Assembly (NCBI RefSeq): GCF_000018685.1
Contig: NC_010001.1
Coordinates: 4,497,501 to 4,561,500, forward strand
Reading direction: 5' to 3'
Length of the DNA: 64,000 nt
DNA from: Lachnoclostridium phytofermentans ISDg
Lineage (GTDB): Bacteria; Bacillota; Clostridia; Lachnospirales; Lachnospiraceae
Shown: piece after piece, positions 51,989 through 60,619 of the stretch
How the letters are laid out: every line of letters starts with the position of its first letter
Numbering within the stretch: position 1 is the first letter of the stretch
Translations under genes and position numbers: made by a program
Notes under the pieces: model-generated
Database searches by the model: none
What the model was told of the DNA's origin: nothing
The model's input: only the letters and a program-made list of their open reading frames with translations

Positions 51989-53038
51989 TTATCTAAGTTT
52001 TTTAACAGAATCACCAATGATTAATTCTGCCTTTAATACAATATGCTCCAAAGGGGTAGTCATAGGACTTTCCATTAAACAAATTAATTTTTTTGCTGCC
52101 TGTTCCCCTAATTTTTCAGTATCCTGCTTTACTGTAGTTAGCTTAGGCTCAAGCGCTTGAGAGATGGATATTCCATCAAACCCTGCTACCGATATATCCT
52201 CTGGAAACCTTAGCCCAGCTCGCTTAATTGCTTTTATCACGCCTAGTGCAGCATAGTCATCAGAAGCTAAGATACAAGTTGGTCTATCCGAAAGATTTAG
52301 TAATTCATACGTAAATTCCTCTGCTGACTCAGCAAGGCGATATTCGCCTTCCTTCATGTAATACTCCGGTATCACAATATCATGTTCCGCTAATACTTGG
52401 TGAAATGCGACCAAACGATTATGAGTTACAGAACTCTTATTACCATGAATATAAGCTATTTTCTTATGTCCCATCGAAACAATATACTGGGCCAAATCTC
52501 TCATACCACCAGAATTATCTGATAAGATACTAATTGCTTCGTTAAATGAATGATCAATTGTTACCACTGGAAAATCGCTATTGACTACATCTAATACCTC
52601 AGGATTAGTAAAATCAGCGCATACAATACAAATTCCATCGAAATTTCGATATTTACAGTGTTCAAGATAGGTCATTCTACGATTCCCTATATTATTCTCA
52701 ATAAAGGTGATATCATAGCCCCCTTGGCTCGCATTCTCTCTCAATGCGGCTAAAATGTGTGCAAAGTATTCATTCTTTAAACCATAAACAGATAAGGTAT
52801 CAAATAATACACCTATATTATACGATTTTTTAAGTTTCAGTTGTCTGGCATAAGAGTTTGGTACATACCCAAGCTCCTCTGCTGCTTTCATAACCGCTTT
52901 CGAAGTCTCTTCCCCAATTTCTCGGTATCCATTTAATACCTTACTTACTGTAGAAACCGATACCCCACATTTTAACGAAATGTCTCGAATCGTAGCCATC
53001 TTCTTATTCTCCTGTACTGATATTTTTTCCTTTGACAT
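51989..53038 (-). CDS. LacI/GalR-family transcriptional regulator
   Basis: This regulator of about 349 residues has an N-terminal LacI helix-turn-helix (ATIRDISLKCGVSVSTVSKVLNG), a hinge with YVPNSYARQLK, and a periplasmic-binding-like ligand domain (FDGICIVCADF, ASDDYAALGVIKAIK, VAGFDGISISQ). It presumably binds a sugar. The start is uncertain: the ATG at 53038 has AAAAGGG, but the ATG at 52999, 13 codons later and just before the helix-turn-helix, has the better AGGAG. The operator and target are unknown; pepF is the nearest gene downstream. Confidence 0.9.
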   Translation of the reverse strand: MSKEKISVQENKKMATIRDISLKCGVSVSTVSKVLNGYREIGEETSKAVMKAAEELGYVPNSYARQLKLKKSYNIGVLFDTLSVYGLKNEYFAHILAALRENASQGGYDITFIENNIGNRRMTYLEHCKYRNFDGICIVCADFTNPEVLDVVNSDFPVVTIDHSFNEAISILSDNSGGMRDLAQYIVSMGHKKIAYIHGNKSSVTHNRLVAFHQVLAEHDIVIPEYYMKEGEYRLAESAEEFTYELLNLSDRPTCILASDDYAALGVIKAIKRAGLRFPEDISVAGFDGISISQALEPKLTTVKQDTEKLGEQAAKKLICLMESPMTTPLEHIVLKAELIIGDSVKKLR

Positions 53039-53120
53039 GTGATGCCCTTTTTTCTATTTATAGAGCCGCTAACGTTCCCTATAAATTACCAATACCAATT
53101 AACCTTTTTTCTCTGCGTTC

Positions 53121-53627
53121 CTACCATTGATTCAAAGCTTTTGATAACTTCTTCCAAACCATCGCTCCAACTATTCCAATTACCAATCCCATACCAATTC
53201 CTCCAATCAGAAGATATGGAAGTTGAAAAACAATACGTTTTCCTAGCACATACATAGCTACTATAATCTGACCTACATTATGGGCAACACCGCCTGCAAT
53301 CGAGACACCAATCATGCTAAATCCTTTTATCTTCTTAAGGCAAATCATGGTGATAAGACTTAAGAAGGCTCCTGCCATACTAAACCAAAACATTGACATA
53401 TTACCAAAAGTCAAGCTTACCAATAGTACTCTCACTACAGATAAAACTAATGCAGCCTTCACCCCAAGTGCATATAACCCTATTAATACAACTATGTTAG
53501 CTAAACCAAGCTTAATACCAGGTATCCGAATTGGTAACGATATCAGATTTTCGATGTAACTTAAAATGAAGGCAAGAGCAATCAACATCCCGTAGAGTGT
53601 TATTTTTTTTGTATTACTTTTGTGCAT
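53121..53627 (-). CDS. Gx transporter family membrane protein (HepS1-like fold)
   Basis: This 168-residue protein has about five to six membrane helices. It is related to the Gx transporter/heptaprenyl diphosphate synthase component I family, with the typical ISLPIRIPGIKLGLANIVVL stretch and VGQIIVAMYVLG. Some members resemble ECF substrate-binding components. I see no partner energy gene. The substrate or role is not determined. It lies 82 bases before the LacI-type gene. Confidence 0.8.
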   Translation of the reverse strand: MHKSNTKKITLYGMLIALAFILSYIENLISLPIRIPGIKLGLANIVVLIGLYALGVKAALVLSVVRVLLVSLTFGNMSMFWFSMAGAFLSLITMICLKKIKGFSMIGVSIAGGVAHNVGQIIVAMYVLGKRIVFQLPYLLIGGIGMGLVIGIVGAMVWKKLSKALNQW

Positions 53628-53721
53628 AGAGTTTTTGCCTTTCTAATTCTTTAAGAAGCAGTACCTTCGAAAAAATCATCGCCTTAAGCTTCTATTTTTA
53701 CTACTATAATAAACCTTCATA

Positions 53722-53816
53722 AAGAAGTTAAATCTTCATAAAGATGTTTCATCTTTACAAAGAGGTTTAATTCATAAAGAGGTTTCATCTTTATAAAAAG
53801 AGGTTTCATCTTTATA
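53722..53816. repeat. degenerate 17-21 bp tandem array, five units
   Basis: Five units of AAAGAGGTTTCATCTTTAT-type follow each other at about 53722, 53741, 53760, 53777 and 53796. The second unit is a perfect hairpin (AAAGATG TTT CATCTTT). The array lies upstream of the Gx transporter gene, in the spacer to the ABC permease gene. The unit length and the absence of spacers rule out CRISPR. Confidence 0.75.
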
Positions 53817-53932
53817 CTTCCATGTCATGAATTATATACCATTTAAATAAGTGAGACAAGGGTATATTCTTTTATTTCTATGTATTCTCCTATGAATTGA
53901 TGTTTTAGCCAATCATCTTAGCCTATAGCTAT

Positions 53933-53948
53933 GCGCCATGCATGGCGC
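53933..53948. repeat. 16-bp perfect palindrome
   Basis: GCGCCATGCATGGCGC is its own reverse complement and GC-rich in an AT-rich spacer. It directly precedes the ABC operon terminator. It could be a protein binding site or part of a longer terminator structure. Confidence 0.7.
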
Positions 53949-53953
53949 GCACA

Positions 53954-53994
53954 AAAACGCGCAGCAATTATACAACAAAATCGCTACGCGTTTT
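53954..53994 (-). terminator. terminator of the ABC transporter operon
   Basis: AAAACGCGCAGC (53954-53965) pairs with GCTACGCGTTTT (53983-53994) with one mismatch around a 17-base loop. On the minus strand U residues close it (GCGCGUUUUUGUG). It lies about 115 bases after the permease stop. Confidence 0.75.
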
Positions 53995-54025
53995 AGGTTT
54001 AAATATTTTTTAAGTAATAACCTTT

Positions 54026-54110
54026 TAGCTTTCCAATAATCTTCTTCTAAGTATTAGAAAAACATTTGACTTTCGGATAATCTATTCCTTCTAAGTATTA
54101 GATAAACATT
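54026..54110 (-). repeat. 44-bp tandem repeat, two copies, adjoining the permease stop codon
   Basis: The units share CTTCTAAGTATTAGA followed by AAACATT (54044-54065 and 54088-54110), plus ACTTTC/GCTTTC and ATAATCT blocks further out. The second unit ends within the permease stop codon, so the duplication begins at the gene end. Confidence 0.8.
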
Positions 54111-55458
54111 AGCCTTCCGTTTTCATTGCCTCTATCGCACTAATCTTTGTAGCACGTCTAGCAGGAATATATCCTGCAATTACACCTACTAAAATTGCAA
54201 ATCCAGTCGCTAGAATCGGAAGCCACCATGGAATTTGTGAAAAATTTGTTCCAGTCCCGTCAACATACCAGCCATTTCCAGGGATGATACTTGAGATTAA
54301 CTTTCCACCATATTTATTTACAGCCCAAGAAGCCAAGTAACTAAATGCAATTCCAATACCTCCACCAATCAGACCAATCATACCTGCTTCAAATAAAAAC
54401 AGCTTTTTTACATCACGAACTAGGCAACCAAGTACTTTCATGACACCAATTTCTTTTGTTCGCTCATAGATGGACATAATCATTGTATTTGCAATATTGA
54501 TTGCAGAAACAAGCATTGCAATTAAACCGATACCAGCAAATACGTTCTTTAACATATCAGCGGTTTCAATCATTGGACCAAGTTGCTGCATAGCACTATA
54601 GGCCTGCAACCCTAATCCCTGAATCTCTTCTACTATTTTCGTTACATCACGGATATTATCTGCATTTACCCAAGCTTGAGAATAATTCTCGATTGACTTC
54701 ATTGCTTTTTTTCTATCCTCAACCTTTAATGTATTTGCATACTTTGTATAAATTTCCTTAAAGTAATCAATATCCATAAAACCACTATAGGAATACATCG
54801 TGTTTTCGTCGTTCGTAAAATAAGCGTAATTTTCATTAATCGAAATTTTATATGGACGCTTCTTATCATTCTGCTGATAGTCTGTGAAAGTGAAAGTAAC
54901 TTTATCTTTTGTTAAATCAACCGTCTTGCTCTTTCCAAATCTGGAAGACCAATCGTAAAAATCCCTGAGGCAATTAGAACCTAATAAGATTTTTGTTTTA
55001 TCATCCTTAGATGGATAAGCCCCGCTTTCTAACATAGGAATGCCAAATTCCTTAAGTACAGAAAAATCTACTGCCACTATTTCAAGCCAAGACTGATATT
55101 TTCCACTCACTGGATTTACATACTTACTAATCATTGGTGATACAAATTTCACATTCTTAATCTGTTTTATTTGGTCAATCATAGCATCATCAAGTTGAAC
55201 TTGCTTTTGTTGACCATCATTGGACGATGAAACATAGTAACCACCGCCATATCCACCAGTAGGATATACATTGATTAAGGATAGGCTACCATTTGTCATG
55301 ACAGCTTGCTCATATACACTATCAATTCCGATACCAATAGAAACCATGACTACAATTGAGATTGTACCAATTACCATACCAACGACTGTTAATGCAGTTC
55401 TTGCTTTTCTTCGAAATAGGTTACGCAAACCCATTTTTAACAGATCACTAATCTTCAT
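54109..55458 (-). CDS. MacB/FtsX-type ABC transporter permease
   Basis: This 449-residue permease has one N-terminal membrane helix (TALTVVGMVIGTISIVVMVSI), a large extracytoplasmic domain (about 50-310, with GGYGGGYYVSSS), and three C-terminal helices (about 320-430) carrying the typical ERTKEIGVMKVLGC coupling loop. MacB-type systems act on substrates outside the membrane rather than transporting through it. The start is the ATG at 55458 (AAAAAAGGA ten bases upstream), overlapping the previous gene by 11 bases. It works with the ATPase at 58591. Confidence 0.93.
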   Translation of the reverse strand: MKISDLLKMGLRNLFRRKARTALTVVGMVIGTISIVVMVSIGIGIDSVYEQAVMTNGSLSLINVYPTGGYGGGYYVSSSNDGQQKQVQLDDAMIDQIKQIKNVKFVSPMISKYVNPVSGKYQSWLEIVAVDFSVLKEFGIPMLESGAYPSKDDKTKILLGSNCLRDFYDWSSRFGKSKTVDLTKDKVTFTFTDYQQNDKKRPYKISINENYAYFTNDENTMYSYSGFMDIDYFKEIYTKYANTLKVEDRKKAMKSIENYSQAWVNADNIRDVTKIVEEIQGLGLQAYSAMQQLGPMIETADMLKNVFAGIGLIAMLVSAINIANTMIMSIYERTKEIGVMKVLGCLVRDVKKLFLFEAGMIGLIGGGIGIAFSYLASWAVNKYGGKLISSIIPGNGWYVDGTGTNFSQIPWWLPILATGFAILVGVIAGYIPARRATKISAIEAMKTEG

Positions 55459-55975
55459 ACAGATCAAATCCTTTTTTGATTCTCTTCTTAGCCAACAAGA
55501 TACCTATCACAACACTAAGTACTAAAGTAACTGAAGTGATTCCAATAACAAAAGGCCAACTTGACATCACCGTTCCTTTTGCACTAACTACTGGCACTTC
55601 TCCAATCATATCTCCACCACCCATGAAGCCACCATCGGAACCATCCATCATACCATCGGTAATACCACCTTCCGAACCACCTAAGTGCCCGTCGGTTGCA
55701 CCGTCTACCGCTCCATTGATTGCATCGTCTACTGCTCCGTCTGTTGTTCCATCACCAGCACCATTTGTACCTTCTGTTCCTTCGAGGTTTCCCCCATCAG
55801 AACCTTCAATATTCACGTTTGCGCCATCCGAAGTAGTATTCTCACCATTCTCTCCAACAGAGACTCCCTGGTCTTGGGTTGTACTATTAGACTCTGGGGT
55901 ACTGCTTGTAGCTGATGAATTATCAGCCAAAGTATTACCTATTACTGTCTGTTGCATAAATTCTATATTAACCAT
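55448..55975 (-). CDS. Gly/Asp-rich low-complexity membrane protein
   Basis: This 175-residue protein has no family I recognise. Most of it (about 15-120) is a low-complexity stretch rich in Gly, Asp, Thr and Ser, with repeats of the DGA(V)DGAT/GGSEGG type; then one membrane segment (about 143-165, WPFVIGITSVTLVLSVVIGI) and a basic end. There is no clear signal peptide, so topology is unclear. The start is the ATG at 55975, three codons after a poorly spaced one. It lies between the surface repeat protein and the permease, so it may be an accessory subunit. Confidence 0.75.
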   Translation of the reverse strand: MVNIEFMQQTVIGNTLADNSSATSSTPESNSTTQDQGVSVGENGENTTSDGANVNIEGSDGGNLEGTEGTNGAGDGTTDGAVDDAINGAVDGATDGHLGGSEGGITDGMMDGSDGGFMGGGDMIGEVPVVSAKGTVMSSWPFVIGITSVTLVLSVVIGILLAKKRIKKGFDLYED

Positions 55976-55992
55976 GTTCCTCATCCCCTTTC

Positions 55993-58467
55993 TTAGATAT
56001 TACTGTCTTGTTTTTGAAGTTTTCTTTTTTGAATCTTAATTACTACCAATCGAACAACTGGAATAAATACCACCAAGACAGCAAGCTGCATCACAACAAA
56101 AATCCATGGTGCCATAATATCCTTAGGTGCATTCGCTGATGGATCAATATTGACACTTGGAACATCTGGTTCTATTGGAAATTCTGGAGTATAACTACCA
56201 TTTACAAAAATATCTTTAAATTCATAAGGGTGAGAAACATCTTCTCCTGTACTATCTTCAAATAAAATGTATAAAGTACCAGATGCAGATCCTTCCATAT
56301 TAGGCATAACTGGTATCTCTACATATTCTGGACTACCTGGTGATATTGTACCAAGGTAAAAAGTTGTTCCGCCATTATCTAATGTAAAATCACCATCTAA
56401 TGAGAATCTCACGTTATTTAATGGAGATTTACCCATATTAATAAATTCAAATGTCATTGAACTAGTCATACCTACCGTTGGCATCTCACCATACATACCT
56501 ACAGTAAAATTCTGGATCGAAGGTCTTAAATTCTCCATAGCTTGAAGTTTTAATTTATCCGTTGTTTTAACTCCGCCTGTTTCTTGATCTACCTTGTTCA
56601 TTCCATCGTACTCATATTCGAAGGTAAGTTCAATTTCATAAGCACCTGTCGTTACATCTGATTTCACTTTCATATTCATTGCTTGCTCATATTCAGCACC
56701 TGGTCCAATGCTTGGAATATAAAAGCTGTTACTACCCTGAGTCGCTGAAAATACATTATCTGCCTGTGTTACAGTAACTTTAATGTTCTTTGCAGACTTT
56801 GACATATGAGTATTTTTAATATGAAAAGTAAAATCGAATGTAGATCCTGCTTTTAATTCTTCCTGGTCTATCGTATATCCACTAATAATAAGCTTTGGCT
56901 TACTGTTGGAGTCATTGATAACATTTAAGATATAAATAGGTGTTTTCACGGATTGTTTGGATCCATTTCCATCAAGGTAATCACATCCGATTGTTAACGT
57001 ATTTAAACCTTCCGCAATATTGGCTCCTACTTTAAAATCAAGAGTTACTGTTCTTGTTTCTCCTGCTTTTAATGAGCCAATACTTCTAATAGCTTGAGAA
57101 TCAAGTGGCTCAAAACCTGCACTACTTAATTCCTGACCAGATAATGTAACATCAGTAATTGTAGAGTTACCATTATTTTGAACATTAAATGTTACAGATA
57201 GTCTCTCCCCTACTACTGGAGAAGATGGATTCTGAACTGCTCCACTTATTACTACTTCACCGGTTTGTTCCGGTACTTCTGGTTTAATTACAGTAAGGTA
57301 TGTCTTAGTAACAGCAGTACGAGTTTCTCCTTCACTGTCTGTATAGGTAACCTGAACCGAGATTTCTTGTAAACCTGCTGATGCATTATCTGTAACTAAT
57401 AGCGGAATCGTAAAATTATGCTTTCCACCTACTGCAATATCGCCTACCTTAATACCTCCGGCTTCATGTTTAGGAATAATACCATTCGTTACGCCAACGC
57501 CATCAGCAATTGATACTATAACATTCGTAGCCTTTTGCTTACCAATATTTTCAATAACTCCTTTTAATTGATAAGAGGAACCAACTAAAACCTTATCATT
57601 CACCGAATTACATTCAATTGTTAGTTTTGCTTTTTCAGAAACTCCTGTACTTGTTTTCTGTAGAGTAATATATATGCTTTTAGTAATAGATTTTTCATTA
57701 CCTTCTGAATCCTTATAAGTAAAATTAGCAGAAATTAACTGTAACCCCTCTTTGGCTGAAGCTAAAACTTTTACTGGAATTGAGATTTTTGTGGTTTGAC
57801 CAGATTTTAACTCTCCAATTTTTATATTTTCTACAGTGTAACCTGGGATCATACCACTTTCTTTATAATCAATACTCATATAGGTATTTAATGATGCAAT
57901 TTCACCATCATTACGTACGTCAAATGATAGTTCAAAATTATTACCCACAGCTGCATTATCTTCGTTATATGATATTTTATCTATTGTAATTTGGATTGGA
58001 GCCTTTTCTTCTGTTACGCGAACAGTTATTGGCAAGGAGGATGTCATACTCTGAAAACCGCCCATAAGGTCGCCAGTTAAAAAAGTTAAATTAATATTTA
58101 AAGTATAACTACCAATACTAGCAGTGTCTTTTACAGTGATATCAAACTCTAAATATGTAGTTGAAAATGCATCTATACCAAGCACCGGAGTAGTTTGGTT
58201 TTCTTTGGTCATCGTTACACTCCCTGTGACAAAAGGTGCATTTGATTCAGGGACAGCAACTATTCCTGGGTTGGTAATATACTCTCTTTTAGCTACTACC
58301 GGTAATTTTACATGAGTAGTCTCACCTGCCTTAACACTAATGACTTTTGATTTACTATCAGTCACATCTACATAGGCCTCTTCTGCCTTCGCGGTTACTG
58401 CACTTCCGAATCCCGCGAGAACCATGGAACATATCAGAAATAATGCCAATAACTTCTTCATTTTCAT
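55993..58467 (-). CDS. large secreted protein with repeated Ig-like (CARDB-type) domains, membrane anchored
   Basis: This 824-residue protein has a signal peptide (1-28, with LLALFLICSMVLAGFGS), then about five Ig-like domains of the CARDB/NEW3 type. The recurring theme is VGxxxxLxFxVxNxGxxxxxNVxVS, for example NNFELSFDVRNDGEIASLNT, SYQLKGVIENIGKQKATNV, ERLSVTFNVQNNGNSTITDV and MTFEFINMGKSPLNNVRFS. A C-terminal membrane helix (FVVMQLAVLVVFIPVVRLVV) and a basic tail anchor it. AGAGGG precedes the ATG. It is encoded between the ABC ATPase and permease genes, a layout suggesting that it works with the transporter. Confidence 0.85.
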   Translation of the reverse strand: MKMKKLLALFLICSMVLAGFGSAVTAKAEEAYVDVTDSKSKVISVKAGETTHVKLPVVAKREYITNPGIVAVPESNAPFVTGSVTMTKENQTTPVLGIDAFSTTYLEFDITVKDTASIGSYTLNINLTFLTGDLMGGFQSMTSSLPITVRVTEEKAPIQITIDKISYNEDNAAVGNNFELSFDVRNDGEIASLNTYMSIDYKESGMIPGYTVENIKIGELKSGQTTKISIPVKVLASAKEGLQLISANFTYKDSEGNEKSITKSIYITLQKTSTGVSEKAKLTIECNSVNDKVLVGSSYQLKGVIENIGKQKATNVIVSIADGVGVTNGIIPKHEAGGIKVGDIAVGGKHNFTIPLLVTDNASAGLQEISVQVTYTDSEGETRTAVTKTYLTVIKPEVPEQTGEVVISGAVQNPSSPVVGERLSVTFNVQNNGNSTITDVTLSGQELSSAGFEPLDSQAIRSIGSLKAGETRTVTLDFKVGANIAEGLNTLTIGCDYLDGNGSKQSVKTPIYILNVINDSNSKPKLIISGYTIDQEELKAGSTFDFTFHIKNTHMSKSAKNIKVTVTQADNVFSATQGSNSFYIPSIGPGAEYEQAMNMKVKSDVTTGAYEIELTFEYEYDGMNKVDQETGGVKTTDKLKLQAMENLRPSIQNFTVGMYGEMPTVGMTSSMTFEFINMGKSPLNNVRFSLDGDFTLDNGGTTFYLGTISPGSPEYVEIPVMPNMEGSASGTLYILFEDSTGEDVSHPYEFKDIFVNGSYTPEFPIEPDVPSVNIDPSANAPKDIMAPWIFVVMQLAVLVVFIPVVRLVVIKIQKRKLQKQDSNI

Positions 58468-58590
58468 TTCTCATCCCTCTTCTTTCATAATTCTTTTCAT
58501 ATTAACCAAATATAGGCTGCAAACTTTGTTTTTTCACACGATAGGCTATAAGGACTTTTTCCTCTGCATTCCTACGTAAGTTCTGCAAAT

Positions 58591-59472
58591 TTATGTTTCC
58601 TCTTTTACTTCTGTTGTAGCACTAATAAGTTTCTGTGCCTCCTCGAATTTAGCATCCTCCGGAATAACATTCTCCTCCTCGGAGAAAGCTTCTAAATTGT
58701 AATCTCTCGATTTGCCTAATTCTTCTGGTTTTGTTATGTCACGAAGTATCTCAACCTGCTGAATTTTTCCGTCCAAAATATGTATAATTTTGTCCGCATA
58801 CCCCGCGAGACGTTTATCATGCGTAACCATAACAATCGTTTGGTGATTATCTCTGGCAATCTGTTTGATTAAGTCCATAACCTCCATTGTTGTTTTGGTA
58901 TCCAAGTTTCCTGTAGGCTCATCCGCAAAGACAATTTCAGGTTTTGCAACAAACGCTCTTGCAATACCAACTCTCTGCTGCTGACCACCACTCATTTGCT
59001 TTGGCTTATGCTTTAATCTAGTACCTAGACCAACCTTAACTAACATTTCCTTTGCAGCTTTCTTACGTTTCCGGAGAGGAACTTTTTTAAAGACTAGAGG
59101 AAATTCAACATTCTCTAACGCGGTCATAGAATTTAAGAGATTATAAGATTGGAATACAAACCCAAGGAAGTTTTGACGGAATCTGGCTAGATTATTTTCA
59201 TTCATCTTATGAATGTTTTTTCCTTTTATAACGATTTGTCCACTCGTTAATTTTTCAATTCCAGCCATCAAATTTAAAAGCGTTGATTTTCCAGAACCGG
59301 AAGTACCAAGCAGACAACAAAATTCCCCTTTTAAAATATCAAAGCTTACATCATCCACTGCACAGATACGCTCTGACCCCATACGATAAACTTTCTTCAC
59401 ATGCTTAACTTCAATGATCTTCTCAGGTCCCTTATTTTGCTCCTGTTTCTCTATCGCTTTTTTTTCTCCCAT
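58591..59472 (-). CDS. ABC transporter ATP-binding protein, MacB/LolD type
   Basis: This 293-residue ATPase has Walker A GTSGSGKST, the Q-loop in FVFQSYNLL, the signature MSGGQQQRVGIARA, Walker B IVFADEPTGNLD and the H-loop MVTHDKR. It has an N-terminal extension (about 20) and an acidic C-terminal tail (about 55 residues) beyond the core. It pairs with the FtsX-type permease at 54109. The ATG follows a purine-rich region (AAGGTGGGAGA). It is the first gene of the four-gene module. Confidence 0.95.
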   Translation of the reverse strand: MGEKKAIEKQEQNKGPEKIIEVKHVKKVYRMGSERICAVDDVSFDILKGEFCCLLGTSGSGKSTLLNLMAGIEKLTSGQIVIKGKNIHKMNENNLARFRQNFLGFVFQSYNLLNSMTALENVEFPLVFKKVPLRKRKKAAKEMLVKVGLGTRLKHKPKQMSGGQQQRVGIARAFVAKPEIVFADEPTGNLDTKTTMEVMDLIKQIARDNHQTIVMVTHDKRLAGYADKIIHILDGKIQQVEILRDITKPEELGKSRDYNLEAFSEEENVIPEDAKFEEAQKLISATTEVKEET

Positions 59473-59690
59473 TCTCCCACCTTCTTTCTTTCACCTTTTC
59501 ATCATTCTATTTGTACGGAGCACACAATATCACATTTAATAGTAACGGATAAATCTTACTAACATTCCATCAGAAATCTTACATTTTTCTTAATTCCTAT
59601 AAATAAAGTGTTAAATTTTAAATAACCATATAAGAATAGTAGCATTCTTGCTCTATTAAACGATAAGAAAAATCTTTCTTCACATTTTCC

Positions 59691-59784
59691 TTATCATAAA
59701 CAAGAAAAAGTAAACTTCGCAAATTTCCCCTTACCATGAACAAGAAAAAGTACACTTTACAAACTCTCCCTTGTCATGAATAAC
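59691..59784. repeat. 40-bp tandem repeat, three copies, in the ABC/kinase spacer
   Basis: Copies start at 59691, 59731 and 59771 with exactly 40-base spacing. The shared core is TTATCATAAACAAGAAAAAG, varying to TTACCATGAACAAG and TTGTCATGAATAAC. A weaker fourth copy lies at about 59658. The spacer (59473-59901) has no gene or convincing promoter otherwise. It is 3' of the kinase-like gene and 5' of the ABC ATPase gene. Confidence 0.8.
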
Positions 59785-59901
59785 CGGATGATGACATAGA
59801 ATACAAATCACCATCCGGAACAACTTATATTTTTTTATTTATAATATCATAGTATTTTTAATTAGCCCAATCATAAGGTGCTAATTTTCTCTACATATTG
59901 C

Positions 59902-60516
59902 TTATTGAGCATGCTTTAGAAATTCAATAATGCAATCCACACAATTATCAATACCAATATAACTACTCTTTAATGATAAATGATAGTTTTCTACTCTTCC
60001 CCATTTTTCAGAAGCATGATAGTTATAATAATTTGCTCTACGTTTATCAATCTTTAAGATATTTTCTTGTGCTTTATTTGGTGATAAGTTTTCAACCTCA
60101 ATTGCTCTCTTGATACGAAACGGTATATCCGCCCATATAAAGACATTCACCACGTTCTTCATATCTTTTAAAATATAGTCAGCGCAACGGCCAACAATAA
60201 CACAAGGTCCTTCTGCCGCAACCTTTCTTATCACATCAGATTGCGCAAGGTAGATGCGATCATCTAGGGATAGGTGTGAAAAACCTAATTCTTGATTTCC
60301 ATACGTATTCATCCCCATTGCAATCGAATATAACAAACTGTTCGTTGCTTTATTTTCCGCATTCTCAAATGCGGCTTCAGCAAATCCACTTTCCTTGGCT
60401 GCTCTTGTAATAATCTCGTTGTCGTAGAACGGTATCGAAAGCTTTGCGGCCAGCTTTGCTCCTATTTCTCTTCCACCGCTGCCGTACTGTCTGCTAATTG
60501 TAATCACCTTATTCAT
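59902..60516 (-). CDS. cytidylate kinase-like family protein
   Basis: This 204-residue protein has the P-loop motif ITISRQYGSGGREIG and a central block CVIVGRCADYIL followed by VFIWADIPFRIKRAI. These are features of the cytidylate-kinase-2 family (a nucleotide kinase-like P-loop fold), whose substrate is generally unknown. The ATG follows GGAG. It lies 103 bases after the transglutaminase-like gene. It is not the housekeeping Cmk; a role outside nucleotide metabolism is possible. Confidence 0.85.
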   Translation of the reverse strand: MNKVITISRQYGSGGREIGAKLAAKLSIPFYDNEIITRAAKESGFAEAAFENAENKATNSLLYSIAMGMNTYGNQELGFSHLSLDDRIYLAQSDVIRKVAAEGPCVIVGRCADYILKDMKNVVNVFIWADIPFRIKRAIEVENLSPNKAQENILKIDKRRANYYNYHASEKWGRVENYHLSLKSSYIGIDNCVDCIIEFLKHAQ

Positions 60517-60619
60517 ACTATCACTCCATTCTATTAAATTGCGAGTCTAGTGTAGTGCTTCAACTTGACTATTTCTCACCTACATTATAACATAAATATA
60601 GCAAAAATTATACCTATTT

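Noticed and set aside
53722..53816. CRISPR-like repeat array
   Set aside because: The units are contiguous with no spacers, vary in length from 17 to 21 bases and have no cas genes nearby.
55476..56039. 187-codon plus-strand frame rich in Pro and Ser
   Set aside because: It is the antisense of the Gly/Asp-rich gene; its composition is explained by the repeat on the other strand.
59783..59818. Terminator CCGGATG/CATCCGG in the ABC-kinase spacer
   Set aside because: The stem is reasonable but no U-tract follows on either strand within the right distance.
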